Assembly (NCBI GenBank): GCA_023475715.1
Contig: JAMCVO010000746.1
Location: 1 to 6,340 of the forward strand
Source of the DNA: Actinomycetota bacterium
GTDB taxonomy: Bacteria > Actinomycetota > Humimicrobiia > Humimicrobiales > Humimicrobiaceae
Length of the DNA stretch: 6,340 nucleotides
Direction: 5' to 3'
Notes under the pieces: model-generated
What the model saw: the letters and a program-made list of their open reading frames with translations, nothing else
Databases searched by the model: none
What the model was told of the DNA's origin: nothing
In this document: positions 1 through 6,340 of the stretch, in pieces
Position numbering within the stretch: position 1 is the first letter of the stretch
Layout of the letters: each line of letters opens with the position of its first letter
Position numbers and translations under genes: made by a program

Positions 1-779
1 CGACAATGCCTCTTATATTCAATTCCGCTTATTCCGAATATTGCAGGCGGCTGGATTACAGGTTTGTCAGACAGGCTCATCATTGCAAAATTCATAAATC
101 TCGAATCTGTTGGACTTTATTCTTTGGCAAGCCAGATTGCAGCATTACTTTATATTATTCAGGATGCAATTACTCAGGTTACAGGGCCTATTTCTATGTC
201 CGGTTTAGTTCATGACAAAGAATCCACAAAATTAAAAATAGGAAAACTTAGCCTTTTCCTTTGGGGCTTGATGCTCTGGGCTGTATTAGCTCTATCACTC
301 TTTTCTCAGGAAATAATTTTCATATTTGCAGCCAAAGATTACAAAGAAGCTTCTCAGATAATCTGGGTAATGGGCTTTGTATATATATTATCGAGCCAAT
401 ACCGTATTTTTTCCGATATAATTAGCTATCATAAAAAAACATGGATTATTACAGCCGCCGGTTTGATAATGGCAGGAACAAGTTTTGTGCTTAATTGTAT
501 TTTGTGCCGCTATTTGGCTACAAGATCGCCGCATACATTCTTGTGTTTGCAACTCTCTTGTACACTGCATGGATCTTTGCTTGGTCAAGAAAACTCGAAA
601 AGATTTATCTTGAAAGTAAAAAAATGCTCTTGTTATTTATTTTTTTCATAGCATTTATCCTTTTTTCGATCCTTTTCAATGTAATATCATTGCAAATGAT
701 TTTAATTAAATTATCGATCTTTCTTACATATGGATTCATTTTCTATTTTATATCTAAACATAATATTCTAATAAGATAA
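1..779 (+). pseudogene. Wzx-type polysaccharide flippase, 3' part, frameshifted
   Basis: The product would be an inner-membrane flippase of the MVF/polysaccharide-export superfamily, moving lipid-linked repeat units across the membrane. The frame is open from the left edge, so the N-terminal half lies outside the window; about 259 residues remain of a family that usually has 420-500. The segment around PLIPNIAGGWITGLSDRLII, followed by GLYSLASQIA, is typical of these flippases. About seven hydrophobic segments follow. Family-like sequence runs in one frame to SFVLN (about 495), then continues in another frame as YFVPLFGYKIAAYILVFA through to the stop at 777-779. Joining the two gives the usual N-LYFVPLFGYKIAAY helix, so one base, probably a T in the AATTG at 493-497, seems to be missing. 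Without correction the first frame reads a Cys/Ser-rich non-family tail to a stop at 651. It may be a true pseudogene or a sequencing error. Family call is firm; transported substrate is unknown. Confidence 0.85.
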
Positions 780-822
780 TCATTCGTTAACCAAAAATGC
801 AATGTAGAGTGATACAAATCGT

Positions 823-836
823 AATGTATATACATT
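823..836. repeat. Perfect 14-base palindrome upstream of the aminotransferase
   Basis: AATGTATATACATT reads the same on both strands. It lies in the 96-base gap between the flippase and the aminotransferase, 39 bases before the start codon, where an operator could sit. I could not place convincing -35/-10 boxes around it. In DNA this AT-rich, a palindrome of this length is expected about once by chance in a window this size, so a regulatory role is only a possibility. Confidence 0.3.
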
Positions 837-862
837 TCTATTTATTAGCAGGGACAAAAAAC

Positions 863-870
863 AAAGGAGG
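863..870 (+). promoter_or_regulatory. Strong Shine-Dalgarno site for the aminotransferase
   Basis: AAAGGAGG is close to a full match to the anti-Shine-Dalgarno sequence of 16S rRNA and sits five bases before the ATG at 876. It fixes that start. It is the strongest ribosome binding site in the window, consistent with this gene being the first of the closely packed sugar-synthesis set. Confidence 0.85.
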
Positions 871-875
871 TTTTC

Positions 876-1988
876 ATGAAAATCAATTTCATTGATTTAA
901 AGCAGCAGTATTTTGAATATAAGAGCGAAATTGATGAAGCGATAAGAAATATCATCGAGCAAACAGCTTTTATCCAGGGGAAGGAAGTGGCAAATCTTGA
1001 AAAAAATCTAGCCCGATATACAGGATCTCAATATTGCATAAGCTGTGGAAGCGGGACAGATGCTCTCTTACTTTCCTTAATGGGAATCGGTATCAAGCCG
1101 GGTGATGAAATAATTACCGTTCCTTTTACGTTTTTTGCAACCGCCGAAGTAATTGCTTTTTTAGGTGCCAAGCCTATTTTCGTTGATATCGAAGAGAAAA
1201 CATACAACATAGATGTTAATTTGATTGAAAAGAAAATTACTTCAAAAACAAAAGCAATAATTCCAGTAAGCTTATACGGACAACCAGCCGATATGGATGA
1301 AATAGTTTCGTTGGGAAAGAAAAATAATTTAATAATCATTGAAGACGCAGCACAGAGTTTCGGCGCAAAATATAAAAATAAAAAAAGTTGTAATTTATCA
1401 CAAATAGGCTGCACAAGCTTCTATCCGGCAAAACCGCTTGGATGCTACGGAGATGGTGGTGCCATCTTCACAAATGATGAGGATTTATCAACAAAAATGC
1501 GCTGTATGATGAATCATGGCCAAACCGAAACATACTCACATAAATATATTGGAATCAATGGAAGATTAGATGCAATACAGGCTGCAGTACTAAATATTAA
1601 GCTAAGACATTTTGAGGAAGAAATCGCGGCAAGAAAAAAAGTTGCAGAATATTACTCGGCTAATATAAAAACTATTACAGACCTTATCCCTCCCTATATA
1701 AAAAACGATCGTACCAGCGTATACGCTCAGTATTCCATTCGTGTTAAAGAAAGAGAAGATCTCATCGCCTTCTTAAAGGCTCGGGATATCCCCACTGCGA
1801 TTCATTATAAGCTGCCACTTTATGCGCAGGAAGTATTTGCATATTTGAATCTTAAGCCCTCTGATTTTCCTGTAACAGAAGAAGTCTGTAAAGAAATAGT
1901 CAGTCTTCCGATGAGCCCTTTTCTTACAATGGAACATCAGGATGTCATAATCTCAGGATTAAAAGAATTCTATGAGGGATCAAAATGA
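876..1988 (+). CDS. wbpE: WbpE-like UDP-3-keto-sugar aminotransferase (DegT/DnrJ/EryC1/StrS family)
   Basis: This is a PLP-dependent, probably cytosolic sugar aminotransferase that would transfer an amino group (usually from glutamate) to the C3 keto group of a UDP-GlcNAc-type sugar. At 370 residues it has normal family length. It shows INFIDLKQQY at the N-terminus, the phosphate-binding CGSGTDAL (57-64), VPFTFFATAE (83-91), IIEDAAQSFGA with the PLP-contacting Asp157, and TSFYPAKPLGCYGDGGA with the Schiff-base Lys186. RLDAIQAAVL (230-239) and IHYKLPLYAQ (309-318) are typical C-terminal blocks. The SFYPAKPLG motif is characteristic of WbpE/WlbC-type 3-aminotransferases, and the neighbouring oxidoreductase and acyltransferase support that. 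The ATG has a strong ribosome binding site. The stop overlaps the next start (ATGA). It could act on UDP-3-keto-GlcNAcA or on the non-uronic sugar; the sequence alone does not decide. Confidence 0.93.
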   Translation: MKINFIDLKQQYFEYKSEIDEAIRNIIEQTAFIQGKEVANLEKNLARYTGSQYCISCGSGTDALLLSLMGIGIKPGDEIITVPFTFFATAEVIAFLGAKPIFVDIEEKTYNIDVNLIEKKITSKTKAIIPVSLYGQPADMDEIVSLGKKNNLIIIEDAAQSFGAKYKNKKSCNLSQIGCTSFYPAKPLGCYGDGGAIFTNDEDLSTKMRCMMNHGQTETYSHKYIGINGRLDAIQAAVLNIKLRHFEEEIAARKKVAEYYSANIKTITDLIPPYIKNDRTSVYAQYSIRVKEREDLIAFLKARDIPTAIHYKLPLYAQEVFAYLNLKPSDFPVTEEVCKEIVSLPMSPFLTMEHQDVIISGLKEFYEGSK

Positions 1989-2881
1989 AGGTAGCTTTAA
2001 TAGGCTTAGGCAAAATGGGGAAAAATCATCTAAGGGTGCTCAAATCAATCGAGGGCATTTCCGAAATCATTGTCTGCGATAATGTCTTTACTGAGGACAT
2101 TAATTACAAAAAATACACAAGCGTAGATGATTTAATTTCAAATGAAACCATCGATAGTGCAATCATCGTTGTACCTACTTTTTTACATAAAGAAATAGCT
2201 TTACAATGCATTGAAAAAAAAATAAACGTATTTATAGAGAAACCATTGGCATCGAATGTAAAAGAGGGCAATGAAATTCTCGCATCCATCATGAAGAATA
2301 ACGTTATCGGAGCTGTTGGGCATATCGAGAGATTCAACCCAGTGGTACTTCAGTTAAAAGAAGAAATTGGGAATACTGAAATATATTCGATCAGCATAAC
2401 GCGGGTGGGTCCGTTTCCTCCCCGCATTTCCGATGTCGGTGTACTCACAGATCTGTCGGTCCACGATATAGACTTAATACGGTTTATCACCCGGAAAAAA
2501 ATTATAGACGGTAAGATCTTTAGGTCACGGAAAATTCATAATCACCATGAGGACAATGCAGTCTTATCCTTTGAATTGGAAGATAACATAGTCGCCAATA
2601 TTACAACTAATTGGCTCACTCCTTTTAAAAAACGAAAAATAGAAGTCGCAACCCAAAGAGCCTATTATGAAGCTGATTTAATTACACAAGAATTAAAAGA
2701 ATATTCGGCGTATAAAATCAACAACTCGTATATCATCCGTGATTGCTTCGTAAAAAAAGGCGAGCCATTGGCTTATGAATTATCAGCATATTTCGATTCG
2801 TTGAAAAGGAAACCTAATGCTAATCTTGCTACCATTGAAGACGGAATATCAATATTGAAAGTACTGGAGGATTTTATATGA
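1985..2881 (+). CDS. Gfo/Idh/MocA-family NAD-dependent oxidoreductase, probable UDP-GlcNAc(A) 3-dehydrogenase
   Basis: This protein would oxidise the C3 hydroxyl of a UDP-N-acetylglucosamine-type sugar to a ketone for the upstream aminotransferase. The N-terminal Rossmann fold carries GLGKMG (7-12), with an Asp at the end of strand two (CDN, 31-33) that suggests NAD preference. NVFIEKPLA (81-89) holds the family EKP motif with Lys86. GHIERFNP (112-119) and [13 protein letters not shown] (152-164, with Asp156, His160 and Asp161) line the active site in this family. At 298 residues it is slightly short for the family (about 310-350) but has both domains. The LSVHDIDL block reminds me more of archaeal UDP-GlcNAc 3-dehydrogenases and inositol-dehydrogenase-like members than of WbpB, so I give no symbol. 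The ATG overlaps the previous stop by four bases and is preceded by GAGGG at 1974-1978. Family is sure; substrate is inferred from context. Confidence 0.88.
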   Translation: MKVALIGLGKMGKNHLRVLKSIEGISEIIVCDNVFTEDINYKKYTSVDDLISNETIDSAIIVVPTFLHKEIALQCIEKKINVFIEKPLASNVKEGNEILASIMKNNVIGAVGHIERFNPVVLQLKEEIGNTEIYSISITRVGPFPPRISDVGVLTDLSVHDIDLIRFITRKKIIDGKIFRSRKIHNHHEDNAVLSFELEDNIVANITTNWLTPFKKRKIEVATQRAYYEADLITQELKEYSAYKINNSYIIRDCFVKKGEPLAYELSAYFDSLKRKPNANLATIEDGISILKVLEDFI

Positions 2882-3411
2882 ATAATTATGTTCATGATAC
2901 TGCAATCGTCAGCAGCGACGCGAAGATTGGGAATAAAAATAAAATTTGGGTTAATGTCCAGATTCGTGAAAATTGCCAAATCGGAGATGATTGCATTATT
3001 TCAAAAGATGTTTATATCGATAAAAACGTATCGATCGGGAACCGTTGCAAGATTCAGAACGGAGTTTATATTTATGATGGCGTGACAATTGGAGACGATG
3101 TTTTCGTCGGACCGAATGTAACTTTCACTAATGATAAAATACCGCGTGCCTTTAATACAGCCTGGAAGATCACGAAAACCCAGATTGAAACAGGAGCGAG
3201 TTTAGGCGCAAATTCCACAATAGTCTGCGGTGTCAAAATCGGGGAATATGCAATGGTTGCAGCAGGGGCTGTCGTTACAAAAGAGGTTCAGCCGTATTCG
3301 CTTGTGGTCGGCAATCCGGCTAGATTCATGAGTTACATTTGTAAGTGCGGAAATAAGGTAAAAACTCAAGGCGAGTTATGCCCATCCTGCATTAAAGAAA
3401 TTAATCGCTAA
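2878..3411 (+). CDS. wbpD: WbpD-like N-acetyltransferase, left-handed beta-helix, with zinc-ribbon-like tail
   Basis: This is a hexapeptide-repeat acyltransferase expected to use acetyl-CoA to N-acetylate the 3-amino group made by the aminotransferase. Imperfect hexapeptide turns (for example [57 protein letters not shown]) run from about residue 8 to 134. The loop FTNDKIPRA (83-91) is diagnostic of the WbpD/WlbB 3-N-acetyltransferases, and Asn85 in it corresponds to a residue known to be important in that group. VVGNPAR (143-149) closes the helix. After it comes a tail with Cys155-x-Cys157 and Cys168-x2-Cys171, which looks like a small zinc ribbon. The 177-residue length is slightly below the usual 180-200. 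The ATG overlaps the preceding stop (ATGA) and has TGGAGG at 2865-2870. Such proteins normally form trimers. Confidence 0.92.
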   Translation: MNNYVHDTAIVSSDAKIGNKNKIWVNVQIRENCQIGDDCIISKDVYIDKNVSIGNRCKIQNGVYIYDGVTIGDDVFVGPNVTFTNDKIPRAFNTAWKITKTQIETGASLGANSTIVCGVKIGEYAMVAAGAVVTKEVQPYSLVVGNPARFMSYICKCGNKVKTQGELCPSCIKEINR

Positions 3412-3415
3412 TAAC

Positions 3416-3420
3416 GAGGA
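3416..3420 (+). promoter_or_regulatory. Ribosome binding site supporting a TTG start
   Basis: GAGGA lies seven bases before TTG at 3428-3430. The resulting N-terminus, (M)KKIVTLIGTRPEIIK, is exactly what the epimerase family has, and no ATG or GTG is better placed, so this site decides the start. Confidence 0.7.
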
Positions 3421-3427
3421 ATATCAA

Positions 3428-4531
3428 TTGAAAAAAATTGTAACGTTAATTGGCACCAGACCAGAAATAATAAAAATGTCGACTCTACTACCCTTATTGG
3501 ATGAGAGCTTTCAACATATACTTGTCCATTCAGGACAGCATTATTCAAAATCTATGGATGACATTTTCTTTTCTGACTTGCAACTTAGACGACCTAATTA
3601 TTATTTAGAAGTTGGTTCAAATTCTTCAGGCGCACAGACAGCTTGTATTCTTGAAAAGTTCGAAAAAATTTTACTCACGGAATGTCCCAGTGCAATAATA
3701 GTCCAGGGAGATACAAATACAGGACTTGCTGGAGCATTAGCGGCAAGTAAGCTAAAACAGTCCGGATGCAAAATAATTCATGTTGAAGCTGGTGCAAGGT
3801 CGTTTAATGAGTACCAAGTTGAGGAGATAAATCGAAAAATAATAGATTTAATCAGCGACTTGCTAATCGTATCCCAAGACAAAGATAAATCCAATTTGCT
3901 TAGTGAAGGATTGGGTCATAAAGAAATCTTTGTTGCAGGCAATACTATAGTCGATAGCTGCAAAAGGATTCTGAAAACGATCAAATCCCTTGAAATACTG
4001 ATAAAATATAATGTAGAAAAAGAAAACTATATCATCCTCACCATGCATAGGCAGGAATCAGTCGATAATCCGCTGGTATTGAGAGAAATCTGTGAGGCTC
4101 TAAATGAAGTAGGAAAATATACAACTATCATTTATCCGATTCACCCTCGAACAAAGAATAATCTTGAAAAATACAATATTTCAATTAATGCAAAAGGTAT
4201 AAAGGTCATTGAACCAATAAGTTATACAGAAATGATTGGATTGGTTGCAAACAGCCGATTTTGTATAACAGATTCAGGAGGAGTTCAGGAGGAATGTGCG
4301 ATCCTACAAGTACCAACCTTGATTATTCGTGAAGAAACAGAATGGATGCAATATGTTGATATAGGATTAAATAGCCTCATAGGAAGAAAAAAAACAAATA
4401 TTATTAATAACTCACTCCTCCTGCTTCATGACGAAAAAGAATATCAACGGCGCAAGCATTTGAAAATTCCATATGAAAAAAATATAACGGAAAAGATATT
4501 AAAAAAAATAAAGGAATTTTTAGTAAATTGA
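3428..4531 (+). CDS. wecB: Non-hydrolysing UDP-GlcNAc 2-epimerase family protein
   Basis: This enzyme would invert C2 of a UDP-GlcNAc-type sugar, here probably the 2,3-diacetamido sugar made by the three genes upstream, giving the manno form. It has the GT-B-like epimerase fold. Visible motifs are GTRPEIIK (9-16), HSGQHY (34-39), VQGDTNT (92-98, Asp95 aligning with the E. coli WecB catalytic Asp), HVEAG (118-122, Glu120), EEINR (132-136), MHRQES (206-211, His207), IHPRT (238-242) and TDSGGVQEE (281-289). At 367 residues it is full length. GTRPEIIK is the WecB-like N-terminal form, not the GARPQ form I recall for P. aeruginosa WbpI, so the symbol is family-level only. The start is TTG; the stop overlaps the next gene's TTG (TTGA). 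Seventeen bases separate it from the acyltransferase, consistent with one transcript. Confidence 0.9.
   Translation: MKKIVTLIGTRPEIIKMSTLLPLLDESFQHILVHSGQHYSKSMDDIFFSDLQLRRPNYYLEVGSNSSGAQTACILEKFEKILLTECPSAIIVQGDTNTGLAGALAASKLKQSGCKIIHVEAGARSFNEYQVEEINRKIIDLISDLLIVSQDKDKSNLLSEGLGHKEIFVAGNTIVDSCKRILKTIKSLEILIKYNVEKENYIILTMHRQESVDNPLVLREICEALNEVGKYTTIIYPIHPRTKNNLEKYNISINAKGIKVIEPISYTEMIGLVANSRFCITDSGGVQEECAILQVPTLIIREETEWMQYVDIGLNSLIGRKKTNIINNSLLLLHDEKEYQRRKHLKIPYEKNITEKILKKIKEFLVN
4511..4515 (+). promoter_or_regulatory. Weak ribosome binding site for the glycosyltransferase
   Basis: AAGGA lies 12 bases before TTG at 4528-4530, farther than usual. The start overlaps the epimerase stop, so translational coupling may compensate for the poor spacing. 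Confidence 0.4.
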
Positions 4532-5715
4532 AAACTAATATCTGGTTTATCACAAGAACATACCCGCCAATGCAAGGAGGCGGACCGCTTACCCGAGAAT
4601 TACAAGTTTCCTTTCTCAAGCGGTTTTTTAATGTAGAAGTAATCACCATTGAATATACAAAGAAAGCAAAATCAATAAATAATGGAATTCATTATTTACC
4701 AATCGGATTACCTTTGATAATTTGTTATATATTAGAGCGAAGTGGTATTGTCACCGATTATCTGTTTTATTGGAGCAGATTAGCCATTTCTTACTTAAAA
4801 AATAAAATAAAAGATGGAGATATTATCTTCACTACTACCGGCGGAGAAATGGGTTGCATAAAAATCGGTGCCTTTTTAAAGAAATATAATTCCAAAATCA
4901 AACATATTGCGAATTACCATGATGTACTGGATTTTGCAGAGTATGATAAAGATAAAGTATATTATAAATTTCATCGCAATATAGATAAAATAGAAGGTGA
5001 ATATTTAAAAAATACTGACTACGTTTTTACAAATTCTGTAATAATGAAAAATCTTCTGCTCAATAAATTCAACTTCTTAAGCAATAAAGTAGATTATATG
5101 TACTTTGGTTTTAATGGGCCTATAATTAGAAAAATGCCGTCGAAAACGACAGGACAATGCAATAATAAAATAAAAATTGGATATATCGGTGAAATGGGTT
5201 TTTTACAAGCTCCAGAGATACTTATCCATGCCTGGAACACATTAACTCCGACTTATAAATCAAAAATCGAATTAACTTTTATTGGGAATTATATGGTGAA
5301 TGAGGTTATAGCGAATACCGAAGGTATAAATAGAATTAGGTATCTGCAGCGAGAAGAATTAATCGCATATTTGTCGAGAGAAACTGATATTGCATTTCTG
5401 TCAATAATCAATAAACCGATCTTTAAGACTTTAATGTCTACAAAGTTTTATGAATATATAGGAATTGGAATTCCCATCATAAGTGCACTTCCAAATGGCT
5501 GTGAAGCAGGGCAGGTCATAAGCGAGGAAGGTTTTGGTTGGGTCTGTATATATGGTGATATTACGGCACTCACTAAAATCCTTATTTATGCAGTAGAACA
5601 TCCTGAGGCAATAAAAGAATGCGAAGAAAATATAAAAAAACAAAGAAATAAATATAATAGCGAACAGACATTATCAAAGATGGTAAATATTATTATGAGC
5701 CTCTTGAATAAGTAA
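4528..5715 (+). CDS. GT4-type (GT-B fold) glycosyltransferase
   Basis: This is a probable cytoplasmic or membrane-associated glycosyltransferase that adds one sugar to the lipid-linked repeat unit. The N-terminus (M)KTNIWFITRTYPPMQGGGPLTREL (residues 1-25) is the usual GT4 opening with the glycine-rich acceptor-side loop at 17-19. NYHDVLDF (129-136) and FTNSVIMKNLLL (167-178) match the N-domain ends of this family. KIGYIGEMG (216-224) begins the C-terminal donor-binding domain, and MSTKFYEYIGIGIPIISA (303-320) is the family's SKLYEYLAAGKPVI-like donor site. The strict E-x7-E pattern is not clear, as in many divergent members. At 395 residues it is full length. The TTG start overlaps the epimerase stop (TTGA) and is the only start that keeps the conserved first strand; the next ATG (residue 15) would remove it. 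Position right after the diacetamido-sugar genes suggests that sugar as donor, but this is inference. Confidence 0.85.
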   Translation: MKTNIWFITRTYPPMQGGGPLTRELQVSFLKRFFNVEVITIEYTKKAKSINNGIHYLPIGLPLIICYILERSGIVTDYLFYWSRLAISYLKNKIKDGDIIFTTTGGEMGCIKIGAFLKKYNSKIKHIANYHDVLDFAEYDKDKVYYKFHRNIDKIEGEYLKNTDYVFTNSVIMKNLLLNKFNFLSNKVDYMYFGFNGPIIRKMPSKTTGQCNNKIKIGYIGEMGFLQAPEILIHAWNTLTPTYKSKIELTFIGNYMVNEVIANTEGINRIRYLQREELIAYLSRETDIAFLSIINKPIFKTLMSTKFYEYIGIGIPIISALPNGCEAGQVISEEGFGWVCIYGDITALTKILIYAVEHPEAIKECEENIKKQRNKYNSEQTLSKMVNIIMSLLNK

Positions 5716-5875
5716 AATTGATAATTTGGGCTTTTTGTTTTCTTTCATTATGTAATCGCCTCTTATACATGGTTTTTATCGCTTTTATTTTACTAGTTTG
5801 AAAAACTCAACCCACTCATCATTGAACTTTTATATTTACATCAATTAGATAATCTTCGTAAATTTATTTTTTTGA
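5716..5875. other. AT-rich intergenic gap, no clear signal
   Basis: This 160-base stretch separates the glycosyltransferase from the second aminotransferase. I find no protein-like reading frame on either strand. Two short A/T-only inverted repeats (AAATT-GAT-AATTT at 5715-5727 and AGTTT-GAA-AAACT, near 5796-5808) are too weak to call as terminators, although the first is followed by a T-rich run. TTGAAC at 5822-5827 and GATAAT at 5848-5853 resemble promoter boxes but are 20 bases apart, which is too far for a standard promoter. Confidence 0.5.
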
Positions 5876-6340
5876 ATGCCATATTTTATAATAGATATTT
5901 TCAATCCTCCACATTATAATTTTAGTGCACTACACTTAAAGCAAATTGAAGCTTTATTGGGCCATAATTCTTTCTACGCTTCAAAAGGGTGTTGGGCCTT
6001 TTATCACTGTTTAAAATCTCTTGGCGTTAATGACCAAATATTAATGCCTAGCTATATTTGTAACAGTATTCAAAAACCCTTACAAATATTAAATATTAAA
6101 CCAATATACTATGATATTGATCCTGATGATTTAAATGCTGATATTTCGTCCATACAGTTTCTCGCTAAAAAGTTTCATATAAAAGCTCTTTTGATTGCGA
6201 GTATGTATGGTAATCCAGCGAATTTATTTGAAATAGATCTTTTTTGCAAAACGAATGGAATCAAGCTTATTGATGATGCAGCTCAAAGTACAGGTGCATC
6301 AATAAATAATAAACCAATTGGGTCTTTCGGGCAGATTTTA
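5876..6340 (+). CDS. Divergent DegT/DnrJ/EryC1-type aminotransferase, N-terminal part (cut by window end)
   Basis: The reading frame is open to the right edge (155 codons). It begins at ATG 5876, directly after an in-frame TGA at 5873-5875, so no longer start is possible. It encodes the N-terminal half of a PLP-dependent fold-type I enzyme: GCWAFYHCLKSLGV (38-51) corresponds to the phosphate-binding helix region, ILMPSYICNS (55-64) to the following strand, KPIYYDIDPDDLN (75-87) to the next block, and LIDDAAQSTGA (131-141) to the PLP-contacting Asp, here Asp134. GSFGQI (149-154) lies just before where the Schiff-base lysine should be, which is outside the window. It differs clearly from the WbpE-like protein upstream and resembles divergent DegT-like proteins of polysaccharide loci. 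No Shine-Dalgarno is visible before the ATG (only a T-rich run), which is unlike the other genes. It may make a second amino sugar; substrate is unknown. Confidence 0.8.
   Translation, partial: MPYFIIDIFNPPHYNFSALHLKQIEALLGHNSFYASKGCWAFYHCLKSLGVNDQILMPSYICNSIQKPLQILNIKPIYYDIDPDDLNADISSIQFLAKKFHIKALLIASMYGNPANLFEIDLFCKTNGIKLIDDAAQSTGASINNKPIGSFGQIL

Noticed and set aside
6..215. 69-codon frame starting MPLIFNSAYSEY
   Set aside because: It lies out of frame over the flippase, whose own frame gives clear family motifs across the same bases.
490..500. Programmed -1 ribosomal frameshift in the flippase
   Set aside because: The codons CTT AAT TGT contain no X-XXY-YYZ slippery heptamer, and I see no strong stem-loop just downstream. 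A missing base explains the break more simply.
496..651. Continuation of the first flippase frame as a 52-residue tail
   Set aside because: The tail is Cys/Ser-rich and unlike the family, whereas the overlapping frame continues the expected membrane helices to 779.
1028..1414. 128-codon frame on the minus strand
   Set aside because: It is antisense to the most conserved part of the aminotransferase, has no ribosome binding site I trust and no recognisable motif.
2888..3085. 65-codon + frame inside the acyltransferase
   Set aside because: It overlaps the hexapeptide repeats in another frame and shows no family features.
5715..5727. Terminator hairpin AAATT-GAT-AATTT after the glycosyltransferase
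   Set aside because: The stem is five A/T pairs only and overlaps the stop codon; it is too weak for an intrinsic terminator although T-rich DNA follows.
5822..5853. Promoter TTGAAC ... GATAAT ahead of the second aminotransferase
   Set aside because: The spacing is 20 bases instead of about 17, and such near-matches are common in AT-rich DNA.
5887..5892. Perfect -10 box TATAAT
   Set aside because: It lies inside the start of the second aminotransferase frame and has no -35 at a suitable distance; chance is likely in this AT-rich stretch.

Overview
This AT-rich window looks like part of a surface-polysaccharide (O-antigen, capsule or secondary cell-wall polymer) biosynthesis locus. Every supported gene is on the + strand. 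The purine-rich Shine-Dalgarno sites (for example AAAGGAGG at 863-870), the tight 4-base start/stop overlaps and the two TTG starts fit a low-GC Firmicute-type bacterium. This is inference only, because nothing in the window fixes the taxon.

Layout: (1) Positions 1-779 hold the 3' part of a multi-pass polysaccharide flippase (Wzx/MVF type). Its reading frame breaks near position 495, where one base appears to be missing. (2) Positions 780-875 are a 96-base gap with a perfect 14-base palindrome and a strong ribosome binding site. (3) Positions 876-4531 hold four tightly packed genes for a 3-acetamido nucleotide sugar: a WbpE-like sugar aminotransferase, a Gfo/Idh/MocA oxidoreductase, a left-handed beta-helix N-acetyltransferase with a C-terminal zinc-ribbon-like tail, and a non-hydrolysing UDP-GlcNAc 2-epimerase. 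(4) Positions 4528-5715 encode a GT4-type glycosyltransferase that overlaps the epimerase by four bases. (5) Positions 5716-5875 are an AT-rich gap with no clear terminator or promoter. (6) From 5876 to the right edge there is the N-terminal part of a second, divergent DegT/DnrJ/EryC1-type aminotransferase, cut by the window end.

How the genes fit together (inference from family knowledge): the oxidoreductase oxidises C3 of a UDP-GlcNAc-type sugar, the aminotransferase turns the 3-keto group into an amine, the acyltransferase N-acetylates it, and the epimerase inverts C2. This gives a UDP-2,3-diacetamido-2,3-dideoxy-mannose-type sugar. If a UDP-GlcNAc 6-dehydrogenase (WbpA type) is encoded elsewhere, the product would be the mannuronic acid, as in the Pseudomonas aeruginosa WbpABEDI pathway. 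No 6-dehydrogenase is in this window. The glycosyltransferase may add this or a neighbouring sugar to the lipid-linked repeat unit, and the flippase would export that unit. I see no polymerase, mobile element, tRNA, rRNA or CRISPR array. The gene set is recognisable; the unusual points are the broken flippase, the product ambiguity, the zinc-ribbon tail and the second aminotransferase that lacks a visible ribosome binding site.
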